NCBI GenBank assembly: GCA_900541645.1
Contig: UQKQ01000020.1
Location: 1-20,954 of the forward strand
DNA from: an uncultured Collinsella sp.
GTDB taxonomy: Bacteria > Actinomycetota > Coriobacteriia > Coriobacteriales > Coriobacteriaceae
DNA length: 20,954 nt
Direction: 5' to 3'
The position numbers and the translations under genes were made by a program. Shown piece after piece: positions 1 through 9,339 of the stretch (position 1 is the first letter of the stretch; the number at the start of each line of letters is the position of its first letter). Under the pieces are notes generated by a model that made no database searches, was not told the origin of the DNA, and saw only the letters and a program-made list of their open reading frames with translations.

Positions 1-527
1 GGGCCCAGTAGGCCTTGCCGCCCGCCACCTTGAACTCGGCGACGTCCGTCCCCAGCTTCCGCCACGGGGCCCCGGCGCCGTAATCCCTCGCGATCACGTC
101 CTCGAACGTCCTGCCGACGACGCCCCTGTACGAGTTGTACCTGTGGTAGGCCGTCTCGCGTCTGATGCCGCAGCGGATCCCCATCTCGCGCATCATCTTG
201 AGCACGGTCTTGTCGGCTATAACGGCCCCCTCTTCCGCACTGAGGCACATCGCTATCTGCCGGTGCCCGTAGCCGTTGGCGGTGCGCGAGAAGATCTCGG
301 CGGCCACCGGCGGCCTTCTGCTCGTATGTGTATCTGCCCCGTTTTCCGTCCATGCGCAGCAGGACCTCGCTCCCGAATGCGCGGTATATCTCCTGCCATC
401 TTCTCACGGCTTCCACGGGAAGCGAAAGGGCAAACGCGGCGGATTTATACCCGTGCCCGAGCTCAAAGAGCCCTATGGCCGCCTTCCTGGCCTCGACATC
501 ATGCTTCACCCTAAAATCAACGCGCAT
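1..527 (-). pseudogene. IS3-family transposase remnant, orfA fused out of frame to mid-orfB
   Basis: The product would have been the DDE transposase of an IS3-family element. From ATG at 527 the first frame reads MRVDFRVKHDVEARKAAIGL and continues for about 73 codons as a typical OrfA helix-turn-helix start. After YEQKAA (near base 310) this frame becomes arginine-rich nonsense. The neighbouring frame then gives a clear OrfB segment, including TANGYGHRQIAM, ETAYHRYNSYRG and KLGTDVAEFKVAGGKAYWA. The rest of orfA and the start of orfB are missing, and the joint lies at two copies of CGGCGGCC (298-305 and 308-315). This points to an internal deletion rather than the usual programmed frameshift between intact OrfA and OrfB. 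The gene continues beyond base 1, and the DDE residues are not all in view. Family assignment is from remembered motifs; loss of function is inferred from the deletion. Confidence 0.75.
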
Positions 528-568
528 AAAGAAAGCCTCCCATTTCTCATGTCCAAGAAATGGGAGGC
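528..568 (-). terminator. Hairpin plus T-rich tail after the surface-protein gene, at the IS tip
   Basis: On the minus strand GCCTCCCATTTCT and AGAAATGGGAGGC form a perfect 13-bp stem with an 8-base loop, followed by TTTCTTT. This is a good intrinsic terminator for the gene ending at 597. The 3' arm also contains the GGGAGG ribosome binding site of the transposase, so read-through transcripts from outside would fold and hide it. That arrangement is known from other IS elements such as IS10 and IS50. Confidence 0.65.
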
Positions 569-596
569 AGTTCACCAAGCCATGGCGAGCCATTAT

Positions 597-3495
597 TTAT
601 TTATCGTTCCGCCTCTTCTTGCGGTTGTATTCGAGCAGCAAACCTAAAGAAGTCAAAGCAGATCCGACAACTGCCAGCGGAAGAACCGGCAGCAGTCTCT
701 CCCCTGTCGAAGCCAGAGAACCCGGCTCGGTGGTCTTGGTCTGGGAGGCGGGGTCGGCCTTGGTATCGCCGCCGTTCTCGTCGAAGGTCACGGTGACGTC
801 GCGGGGCACCCACTTCCACTGGGCGTAGACGGTCGTGGACTTGGAGACCTCGGTCTTGTCGGTGAACTGATCGCCCGACCCGTCCCTCTCGGTGTTCCAG
901 CCGTCGAACGCCCAGCCCTTGCGGGTCGGGGCGGTCTTGGGCAGCGCGAAGGTGAAGCTGTCCTTATCTGCAGTCTTATCTTGCAAAAACTTTTGAGGAT
1001 AAGCAGGATCGCCTGCGCCATTATCATCAAAAGTCAGCGATAACTTTGCTGCGACCTGCCACATGTGAAAATCATCAGTACCGTCGGCATCCCTGACGCG
1101 CTTAAGGTAATAGCCCTCACCAACCGCATCCTCGTTGCCAAGAATAAAAGTGCTTTGCTTAGGTGCATCACCACTAGCTTTGGAGAGTACGTAGTTATCT
1201 CCGAGTGACGGCAGTTTCAAATTCTGCCAATTGTTCGGGTCCACCGTATTAACTGTAGTCTTCCCTGACGATTCCCCTTTTACAATAAGGGGAATGTCAC
1301 CGCCATCATCCGTGCCATCATAGTTATTAGTGACAGCTGGCAGTCTAATTTCAGCGTCATCGCCACGGTAATTTCCTTGGAATAATGCGGGTGCCATTAA
1401 GGCAAGTGTGCCCTTATTAATAACGGCACCTTTCAAATTACTTGAACCGTGATCGATGAGAATGCCCTTACTGCCAATAGAGGTAGTTCCCTTAACGAAA
1501 ATATCGTTATAGTTTTTCGCAGTATTGTATTGTTGCTCCCAAGTACCATTGATATCGGCATAACCATATACGTAGGCCTGAGAGCCAGCTGTCGTCAAAA
1601 CGCTGCCCTCATCTACCCGAAGACCATTGTCTTCAATTAATTCATAGCTAGAAGCATTGTTGCAGCCAAATTTGGTCGTTACATTTGTATTCGATTGACC
1701 AGTAATAGCGATCTTATTTACAGAAGAAATCGTACCGGCCGTAATTTCGGATTTATCAGTAACATTCAAAGCAGATGCGTACTTAATATAAGGAATCTCA
1801 GCCACAGTCCCTGCAATATTGATTGTGGGAGAAGAAGACCCCTTGGGAAGCCCATAGTACACACCCGTAACGCCCGTAGCTATTTCCGGTCGTCCAGCAA
1901 TATTAATGAAGGAACCGTCAGAAATCGATACATTCTTGTTCGAAGTCAACGAAACGTAGCCAACACTGCCGCTATTCAGACTGATAGATAGCTTTCCTCC
2001 AGCCTTTACGCTCGATCCCTCATCCGACGAATTGGTCAGGTCGTTCTCGCAGAAAACATACCCATGAGAATCGCCCGCTTCATCCCTCAGCTCAACACCA
2101 GAAGCGTTCACGGCGATATCACCGTTTACAGCACTCCACTCTGCTCCATAAATAGAGCCAACATGGGAGCCGTGGACATTAACGGCAATAGATCCACCAA
2201 CGTTCGCTTTCTTCGAACCTTCGATATATGGGACATCATTGGGTATCGATCCACCCTTATCCCAGCCCCAGACATTCTCGTAAGCATCGATAACGACGTC
2301 GCCATCGACCTCATAAACTCCATCCGGGATCATCTGTCCTGCGCCAGTTATTGACCAATTACCATTAAGACGAAGCGTTTTGTCGGTGTTTTCATAAATA
2401 CTGCTGCCCGCAATAATATGAATGCTGCCTTTAATAGGCGCAGGGTCACCAAAATGACCGCAAATTTCATTTACCCGACCCGAGCGAACATCAAGCGTCA
2501 CGTTGCCGCGCATCTCGCAACCGTAAGTGCCTTCGATAGCAGGAGAAACTTCGCAGTTGGCATTGTCGTAAACAAGCGTGGCGTTACCACCTACATAAAC
2601 AGCAGGAAGGCCGTTTCCATCGCCGCTCGACCCATCGCCGCGCATGCAACCAGGATTAACGTGATTACCGCCAGCCATGCGAAGATTACCGCTGATCTCA
2701 AGATAGGTGTCATGCTCGACGGAACCTTGATATGAACCACCAATGACGTCATGAAGGCCAGCGCCACTACCAGGATTGATATATCCAGACGCGGCTATCA
2801 CCACATGTGTGTGGTCGACAGTCGACTTATAGCCACCGCCATAAAGTGTTTCAGAGAGCTTGAGCTCGCAGTTACGAGTGAACACGGTATCGAAACCATT
2901 GCAATAGAATTTTCCTGAACCAACCACTTCAACATTGTCAAAAGTACAAGATCCGGAAAGCATGGCACGGTTGGAGAAGTGCAAGGTTGCGCGATTATCA
3001 CCGTCACTCGTCACGGTAATCTTCTTGTTAGCAACGCCGAAAGTCGAAACGTAATCTTGGGTCGGCACCACAAAAGACGAGCCGCCTTTTAGGACAAGTC
3101 TGATCTCCGATAAATTATCGGAGGCGATTTTATTCAGCGCATCCTCAAATGTTGATTGATCATTAACTTGATAAACACCAGATTCTGCTGCCTCAGAATT
3201 CGATTCATGAGATGTTTCATTCGCATTCACATCGTTTGACTGCTTATCCGAGACATCAGATTCAGGGTTTTGATCATCACTTGAAACCGTCTTGTCGTTA
3301 GACGAAGCCTCGTCCGAACCCCCCCGGCACAGAGGCACTATCAGCAGATTCATTAGACAGATTCTCCGAAGTCGTGTTTTGCTGAGGGTCATTATTCACT
3401 ATTACATCAGCAAATACGCCCGTCGGAATCGTATTAAACACGAACAAAAAAGAGACGAGCCAAACGAAAGCTCGCCTGCAGCGTGGCAATCTCAC
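597..3495 (-). CDS. Sortase-anchored beta-helix surface protein, frameshifted (phase OFF) at a G7 tract
   Basis: This is a probable adhesin, exported by Sec and linked to the cell wall. The gene starts at GTG 3495, with AAAGGG upstream and an in-frame TAG five codons before it. The first 29 residues are a signal peptide: basic RLPRCRR, a hydrophobic VWLVSFLFVF core, then GVFA before the cut. At codons 57-59 the frame meets seven G and stops soon after (65 residues). With six G it continues in the long frame to TAA 597, giving 965 residues. The rest is a Ser/Asn/Asp-rich linker, a long body of short beta-strand turns (GNVTLDV, GSIAVNV) suggesting a right-handed beta-helix, one complete Listeria-Bacteroides (InlB-type) repeat at about 815-893 ending TTVYAQW, a partial second one, then LASTG (927-931), a membrane segment and a KKRR tail. 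Ligand unknown. GC is low in the body and high in the repeat. The G7 could also be a mutation or read error. Confidence 0.8.
3319..3325 (-). repeat. G7 homopolymer tract, candidate slipped-strand switch
   Basis: Seven C on the plus strand are seven G in the coding strand, just after the signal-peptide region. With seven, translation ends at PGGFGRGFV. With six (or nine) it joins the long frame as PGGSDEASSND. The tract falls in the exact overlap where both frames are open, which is the signature of contingency loci. Confidence 0.7.
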
Positions 3496-3499
3496 AAAC

Positions 3500-3538
3500 C
3501 GCCCTTTCTACTCATCTGACAAGAACCAGTAAAGGGCG
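3500..3538 (-). promoter_or_regulatory. 5' UTR hairpin masking the surface-protein ribosome binding site
   Basis: In the transcript, CGCCCTTT (3538-3531) pairs perfectly with AAAGGGCG (3507-3500). The second arm contains the AAAGGG ribosome binding site that sits six bases before the GTG start. The loop is 23 bases. The inverted repeat is seen directly; control of translation by it is inferred. Confidence 0.5.
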
Positions 3539-3580
3539 ACAAAATACCCAGAGGCAAAGGCATATATTTCACTCTTACTG

Positions 3581-3600
3581 AATGTGCCGTCTGGCACATT
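3581..3600. promoter_or_regulatory. 20-bp dyad at the predicted surface-protein transcription start
   Basis: AATGTGCC and GGCACATT form perfect 8-bp arms around a 4-bp centre. The site begins where transcription from the candidate promoter at 3607-3634 would start. It could be a repressor operator or a 5'-end RNA hairpin. No T tract follows on either strand, so it is not a terminator. Confidence 0.5.
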
Positions 3601-3606
3601 GGTTTT

Positions 3607-3634
3607 AGTTTAATACCAGTGTTTTGTCTGACAA
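3607..3634 (-). promoter_or_regulatory. Candidate promoter of the surface-protein gene
   Basis: On the minus strand TTGTCA (3634-3629) is followed after 16 bp by TAAACT (3612-3607), a fair sigma-70-type match. The start point would fall near 3600, leaving a leader of about 105 bases. A copy of TTCTTGTCAGA at the -35 recurs at 3525-3515. Other AT-rich candidates exist nearer the gene, so this is tentative. Confidence 0.35.
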
Positions 3635-3639
3635 GAAAA

Positions 3640-3815
3640 CGCGTTTATTGCCATGCAATAGAAACGACCTAAAATTTGTGTCACGACCAGCCGGAATTGA
3701 TCGATGTGTATTAATTTCCTAAGACCCAATGGACAGACAATCAACAAACTCCACACCATAGCCATGGGGAAACTAGGAATTCGCCGGGAAAAACGTTCGG
3801 CTTTTTAGCTAAATG
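3640..3815. other. Intergenic stretch without a recognisable gene
   Basis: This AT-rich piece between the divergent surface-protein gene and adhE contains no convincing reading frame with a ribosome binding site. I see a small dyad (ATTGC-CAT-GCAAT, 3647-3659) and a weak GCCG/CGGC hairpin followed by five T (3783-3806). Neither has a clear role. Confidence 0.4.
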
Positions 3816-3817
3816 GT

Positions 3818-3847
3818 TAAAACGCTTCAGTTTATTGAATCGTTTTA
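3818..3847. promoter_or_regulatory. Candidate regulator-binding dyad upstream of adhE
   Basis: Two nested pairs share one centre (3832.5): outer arms TAAAACG/CGTTTTA and inner arms TTCA/TGAA. The centre lies about 73 bp before the predicted adhE start point, a spacing seen with class I activators. It does not match the Rex or FNR consensus I know, so the regulator is not identified. Confidence 0.5.
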
Positions 3848-3890
3848 GTGTGCCTTTTACAGGAATCTTACCGTTCGCCGAATAATTTCT

Positions 3891-3899
3891 TGCTATCAT
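3891..3899 (+). promoter_or_regulatory. adhE promoter, extended -10
   Basis: TGCTATCAT is an extended -10 element (TGn plus TATCAT). No good -35 hexamer stands 16-18 bp upstream, which fits either an extended -10 promoter or one needing an activator. The start point would be near 3906, giving a leader of about 34 bases that carries AAGGAG before the adhE ATG. Confidence 0.55.
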
Positions 3900-3939
3900 G
3901 CAAGGCGTAGGGTAAATCTCCGATCGCAAGGAGACACAA

Positions 3940-6588
3940 ATGGCGAAAAAGTCACCGGAAAACACTACTCCCGCAATTGTGGACAACGTAGAGGCGCTTG
4001 AGGCTAAGCTCGCTCAGATGCGAGAGGCCCAGGCGCTTTTTGCTACGTACACGCAGGAGCAGGTCGACAAGATCTTCTATGAGGCCGCCATGGCCGCCAA
4101 CAAGGCTCGTATCCCGTTGGCGAAGATGGCCATCGAGGAGACCGGCCGCGGCGTTCTTGAGGACAAGGTCATCAAGAACCACTACGCCGCAGAGTACATC
4201 TACAACGCTTACAAGAACACCAAGACCTGTGGTGTCCTCGAGCGCGACGAGGCTTACGGCATCACCAAGATCGCCGAGCCCATCGGCATCGTGGGCGCCG
4301 TCATCCCGACGACCAACCCCACCTCCACCGCGATCTTCAAGACGCTGATCAGCCTGAAGACCCGCAACGCCATCATCATCTCCCCGCACCCGGCTGCCGC
4401 CAAGTGCACCATCGCCGCCGCCAAGCTCGTACTTGACGCCGCCGTCAAGGCCGGCGCCCCCGAGGGCATCATCGGCTGGGTCGATGTCCCCTCCATCGAG
4501 CTGACCAACATGGTCATGCGCGACGTCGACATCATCCTCGCCACCGGTGGCCCGGGCATGGTCAAGGCCGCCTACTCCTCGGGCAAGCCCGCCCTGGGCG
4601 TTGGCGCCGGTAACACCCCGGTCGTCATCGACGACACCGCCGACGTGCTGCTCGCCGTCAACTCCATCATCCACTCCAAGACCTTCGACAACGGCATGAT
4701 CTGCGCTTCCGAGCAGTCCGTGACCGTCATCGACACCATCTATGACCAGGTTAAGGCCGAGTTCCAGAAGCGCGGCTGCTACTTCGTCAAGCAGGGTGCC
4801 GAGATGGAGGCACTGCGTGCCGCCATGTTCAAGAATGGCGCCCTCGATCACCGCATCCCCGGCATGGCTGCTGCCAAGATCGCTGAGCTCGCCGGCATCG
4901 AGGTTCCCGCCAAGACCAAGATCCTGATCGCCGAGGTCACCTCCACCGACCCCGCCAAGGAGGAGTTCTCCCACGAGAAGCTCTCCCCGGTCCTGGCCAT
5001 GTATCACGCCAAGGACTTCCAGGAGGCCGTCGACAAGGCCGAGCACCTGGTGCTCGCCGGTGGCCCGGGCCACACCGCCTCTCTGTACGTGCACCCCGCC
5101 CAGGCCGAGAAGATCAGCCTGTTCGAGCACGTCATGAAGGCCTGCCGTATCGTCATCAACACCCCGTCCTCGCACGGCGGCATCGGTGATCTGTACAACT
5201 TTGGCATGAAGCCGTCTCTGACCCTGGGCTGCGGCTCCTGGGGCGGCAACTCCGTCTCCGAGAACGTTGGGGTGAAGCACTTGATCAACGTTAAGACTGT
5301 GGCCGAGCGCCGTGAGAACATGCTGTGGTTCCGCGCTCCCGAGAAGGTCTACTTCAAGAAGGGTTCCACGCCCGTCGCTCTCGACGAGCTCGGTACCGTC
5401 ATGGGCAAGAAGCGCGCCTTCATCGTCACCGACCAGTTCCTCTTCAAGAATGGCAACACCCGCGCCATCGAGGCCAAGCTCGACGAGATGGGCATCGCCC
5501 ACGACTGCTTCTACGACGTCGAGCCCGATCCGTCGCTGCAGTGCGCACGTCGCGGCGCCAAGCAGATGGCTCTCTTTGAGCCGGACGTCATCATCGCCGT
5601 CGGCGGTGGCTCCGCTATGGACGCCGGCAAGATCATGTGGATGATGTACGAGCACCCCGAGTGCAAGTTTGAGGACATGGCCATGGACTTCATGGACATC
5701 CGCAAGCGTATCTTCACTTTCCCCGAGATGGGCAAGAAGGCCTACTTCGTCGCCGTCCCGACCTCTTCGGGTACCGGCTCCGAGTGCACGCCGTTCGCCA
5801 TCATCACCGACAAGGAGACCGGCATCAAGTGGCCGCTCGCCGACTACGCGCTGCTCCCCAACATGGCTATCGTCGACGCCGACAACTGCATGACCGCCCC
5901 GCGCGGCCTGACCGCTGCCTCCGGCATCGACGTCATGACCCACGCCATCGAGTCCTACGTCTCCATCATGGCTTCCGACTACACCAAGGGCCTCTCCGAG
6001 CGCGCTGCTAAGCTCGTCTTCGAGAACCTGCCCTCCAGCTTCACGAACGGCGCCAAGGACCCGCATGCCCGCGAGGAGATGCACAACGCCTCTTGCATGG
6101 CCGGTATGGCCTTCGCCAACGCCTTCCTGGGCCTCAACCACTCCATGGCTCACAAGCTCGGCGCTTTCCATCACCTGCCCCACGGCCTCGCAAACGCTGT
6201 CATCCTGACCCGCGTTATGCGCTACAACGCCGCCGAGGCTCCCGTCAAGATGGGTACCTTCTCCCAGTATCCTTACCCCAACGCGCTGCACAACTACGCC
6301 GAGATGGCCAAGTACTGCGGCATCGAGGGCAAGGACGACAAGGAGGTTTTCGAGAACTTCATCACGAAGCTCGAGGAACTCAAGGACTTCATCGGCGTCA
6401 AGAAGACCATCGCCGACTACGGTGTTGACGAGCAGTACTTCCTCGACACCCTCGACGAGATGACCGAGCAGGCATTCAACGACCAGTGCACCGGCGCAAA
6501 CCCGCGCTACCCGCTCATGAGCGAGATCAAGGAGCTCTACCTGGACGCCTACTACGGCCGCGAGCCTCAGGACTACGCCGTCTGCTAG
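3940..6588 (+). CDS. adhE: Bifunctional acetaldehyde-CoA/alcohol dehydrogenase
   Basis: AdhE reduces acetyl-CoA to acetaldehyde and then to ethanol, reoxidising two NADH, and in known cases forms cytoplasmic filaments (spirosomes). The 882-residue length is normal for the fusion. The N-terminal aldehyde dehydrogenase half has the nucleotide loop GVGAGNTP (from residue 220) and the catalytic cysteine C255 in MICASEQ. The C-terminal half is an iron-dependent alcohol dehydrogenase with the GGGSAMDAGK loop (from 555), PTSSGTGSE, and the expected metal ligands D664, H668, H734 and H748. ATG 3940 follows AAGGAG. The gene stands alone behind its own promoter and upstream dyad, with a strong hairpin after it. 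GC-rich codon use matches the housekeeping genes, so it looks native. Regulation by redox state is likely from the family, but no Rex-type site was recognised. Confidence 0.97.
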   Translation: MAKKSPENTTPAIVDNVEALEAKLAQMREAQALFATYTQEQVDKIFYEAAMAANKARIPLAKMAIEETGRGVLEDKVIKNHYAAEYIYNAYKNTKTCGVLERDEAYGITKIAEPIGIVGAVIPTTNPTSTAIFKTLISLKTRNAIIISPHPAAAKCTIAAAKLVLDAAVKAGAPEGIIGWVDVPSIELTNMVMRDVDIILATGGPGMVKAAYSSGKPALGVGAGNTPVVIDDTADVLLAVNSIIHSKTFDNGMICASEQSVTVIDTIYDQVKAEFQKRGCYFVKQGAEMEALRAAMFKNGALDHRIPGMAAAKIAELAGIEVPAKTKILIAEVTSTDPAKEEFSHEKLSPVLAMYHAKDFQEAVDKAEHLVLAGGPGHTASLYVHPAQAEKISLFEHVMKACRIVINTPSSHGGIGDLYNFGMKPSLTLGCGSWGGNSVSENVGVKHLINVKTVAERRENMLWFRAPEKVYFKKGSTPVALDELGTVMGKKRAFIVTDQFLFKNGNTRAIEAKLDEMGIAHDCFYDVEPDPSLQCARRGAKQMALFEPDVIIAVGGGSAMDAGKIMWMMYEHPECKFEDMAMDFMDIRKRIFTFPEMGKKAYFVAVPTSSGTGSECTPFAIITDKETGIKWPLADYALLPNMAIVDADNCMTAPRGLTAASGIDVMTHAIESYVSIMASDYTKGLSERAAKLVFENLPSSFTNGAKDPHAREEMHNASCMAGMAFANAFLGLNHSMAHKLGAFHHLPHGLANAVILTRVMRYNAAEAPVKMGTFSQYPYPNALHNYAEMAKYCGIEGKDDKEVFENFITKLEELKDFIGVKKTIADYGVDEQYFLDTLDEMTEQAFNDQCTGANPRYPLMSEIKELYLDAYYGREPQDYAVC

Positions 6589-6606
6589 TTTTAGCACGGT
6601 TTTTAA

Positions 6607-6643
6607 CGGCGGGGGTGCACGGGTGTTTCACACACCCCCGCCG
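6607..6643 (+). terminator. GC-rich hairpin after adhE
   Basis: CGGCGGGGGTG pairs with CACCCCCGCCG in an 11-bp stem with a 15-base loop. A real T tract does not follow (TCGCTTCTATC), so termination may be partial, letting some transcripts continue into the kinase-like gene that starts 33 bp later. Confidence 0.55.
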
Positions 6644-6676
6644 TCGCTTCTATCGCATCGTTGAAAGGATGAAACC

Positions 6677-7441
6677 ATGCTGCTACCCGATTCCAAGACC
6701 GAGCTCGTCCGCCGTGGCAACAAGGTCGTTTACGACCTGGGCGACAAGATCGTCAAGGTCTTTAACGAGACCAAGCCTGTCTCCGACGTGTTCAACGAGG
6801 CTTTGAATCTTGCCCGCATCAATGAGTGCGGCATCCGCAGCCCCAAGGCTCTCGAGGTTTCCCAGCTCGAGAACGCCAACGGCTGGGCGCTCGTGACCGA
6901 GAAGGTTCCGGGCACCACCCTTGCCGAGAAGATGACTGCTGAGCCCCAGCGCTTTGGTGAGTATCTCGAGATGTTCGTCGACCTCCAGATCGAGATCCAC
7001 GGCTATACCTCCCCGCTGCTCAACCGTCAGCGCGACAAGTTCGCCCGCATGATCGACAGCCTTGATCAGCTCAATGCCACCACGCGCTACAACCTTCAGG
7101 AGCGTCTGGACGGCATGACCAAGGAGTTCAAGGTCTGCCACGGCGACTTCAACCCCTCCAACGTCATCGTCGGCGACGACGGCCAGCTCTATGTGTGCGA
7201 CTGGGCACACGCCACCCAGGGCTCCCCTGCTGCCGACGTTGCCACCACCTACCTGCTCTTCGCCCTCAACAGCAAGGACCAGGCTGAGGCCTACTTGGAG
7301 CTCTACTGCGACCGCGCCGACATGCCCATGCAGGTCGTGCGTCAGTGGACGAGCATCGTCGCCGCTTCCGAGCTCGCTCGTAAGCGCAACGTGAACGATG
7401 AGTTCCTGAAGAACTGGATCGATGTCGTCGATTATCAGTAA
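6677..7441 (+). CDS. Aminoglycoside phosphotransferase/choline kinase-fold phosphotransferase
   Basis: This is a predicted small-molecule kinase of the APH superfamily; the substrate is unknown. The 254-residue protein has a lysine in the N-lobe (K27 in KIVKVF), the catalytic loop HGDFNPSN (H155, D157, N162) and the metal-binding aspartate D175 in VCDWAHA, all in the usual order and spacing. No signal peptide or membrane segment is visible. ATG 6677 follows AAAGGA. It lies 88 bp after adhE across an imperfect hairpin terminator, with no clear promoter of its own, so it may be transcribed partly by read-through. The fold includes aminoglycoside, choline, homoserine and fructosamine kinases. 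Nothing here marks it as a resistance gene, and composition matches the flanking native genes. Fold assignment is strong; function is open. Confidence 0.85.
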   Translation: MLLPDSKTELVRRGNKVVYDLGDKIVKVFNETKPVSDVFNEALNLARINECGIRSPKALEVSQLENANGWALVTEKVPGTTLAEKMTAEPQRFGEYLEMFVDLQIEIHGYTSPLLNRQRDKFARMIDSLDQLNATTRYNLQERLDGMTKEFKVCHGDFNPSNVIVGDDGQLYVCDWAHATQGSPAADVATTYLLFALNSKDQAEAYLELYCDRADMPMQVVRQWTSIVAASELARKRNVNDEFLKNWIDVVDYQ

Positions 7442-7476
7442 TATCTGAGCGATTTATTTCGCATCGGAGGCACAAG

Positions 7477-7510
7477 AAAACCCCGCAGCTCATATGGGCT
7501 GTGGGGTTTT
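7477..7510 (+). terminator. Bidirectional terminator after the phosphotransferase gene
   Basis: AAAACCCC-G-CAGC pairs with GCTG-T-GGGGTTTT around a short loop. The outer A/T blocks supply a T tract on both strands, so it can act on the plus-strand gene and on transcripts arriving from proS. Confidence 0.8.
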
Positions 7511-7537
7511 CCTTTACCCATCGAGTTTATTCACGCA

Positions 7538-7586
7538 ACAAAATAGGCTGCTCCGCATCTCATCCTAAGAGAGATACGGAGCAGCC
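7538..7586 (-). terminator. Terminator of the proS-side operon
   Basis: On the minus strand GGCTGCTCCG-n-ATCTC pairs with GAGAT-n-CGGAGCAGCC and is followed by TATTTTGTTG. It lies about 30 bp after the proS stop and closes the long minus-strand gene cluster. Confidence 0.8.
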
Positions 7587-7617
7587 CCGCAATTACATCT
7601 AATAGCAGAAACGTCGA

Positions 7618-9339
<1,722 letters not shown>

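Larger units (their letters stand above)
1..570 (-). mobile_element. Truncated end of an IS3-family insertion sequence
   Basis: The left edge of the window lies inside an IS3-like element. Its outer tip appears to fall near base 570, just 3' of the surface-protein gene. The transposase start codon and its GGGAGG ribosome binding site lie within 45 bp of this tip. The tip carries a 13-bp perfect inverted repeat (535-547 with 556-568). The other end lies outside the window, so terminal repeats and target duplication cannot be checked and the exact boundary is an estimate. Confidence 0.6.

Noticed and set aside
3298..3392. ATG at 3392 as the real start of the long surface-protein frame, giving a hydrophobic N-terminus with a cysteine (IVPLC)
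   Set aside because: No ribosome binding site precedes it, the lipobox is poor (L before C), and the other frame in the same place gives a classic signal peptide behind a good ribosome binding site.
3783..3806. Small GCCG/CGGC hairpin followed by five T upstream of adhE, as a terminator
   Set aside because: The stem is only four base pairs with a long loop and there is no plus-strand gene before it.
3952..6597. 881-codon open frame antisense to adhE
   Set aside because: It mirrors adhE codon usage in GC-rich DNA, is Val/Gly/Leu/Asp-rich without recognisable motifs, and adhE is beyond doubt.
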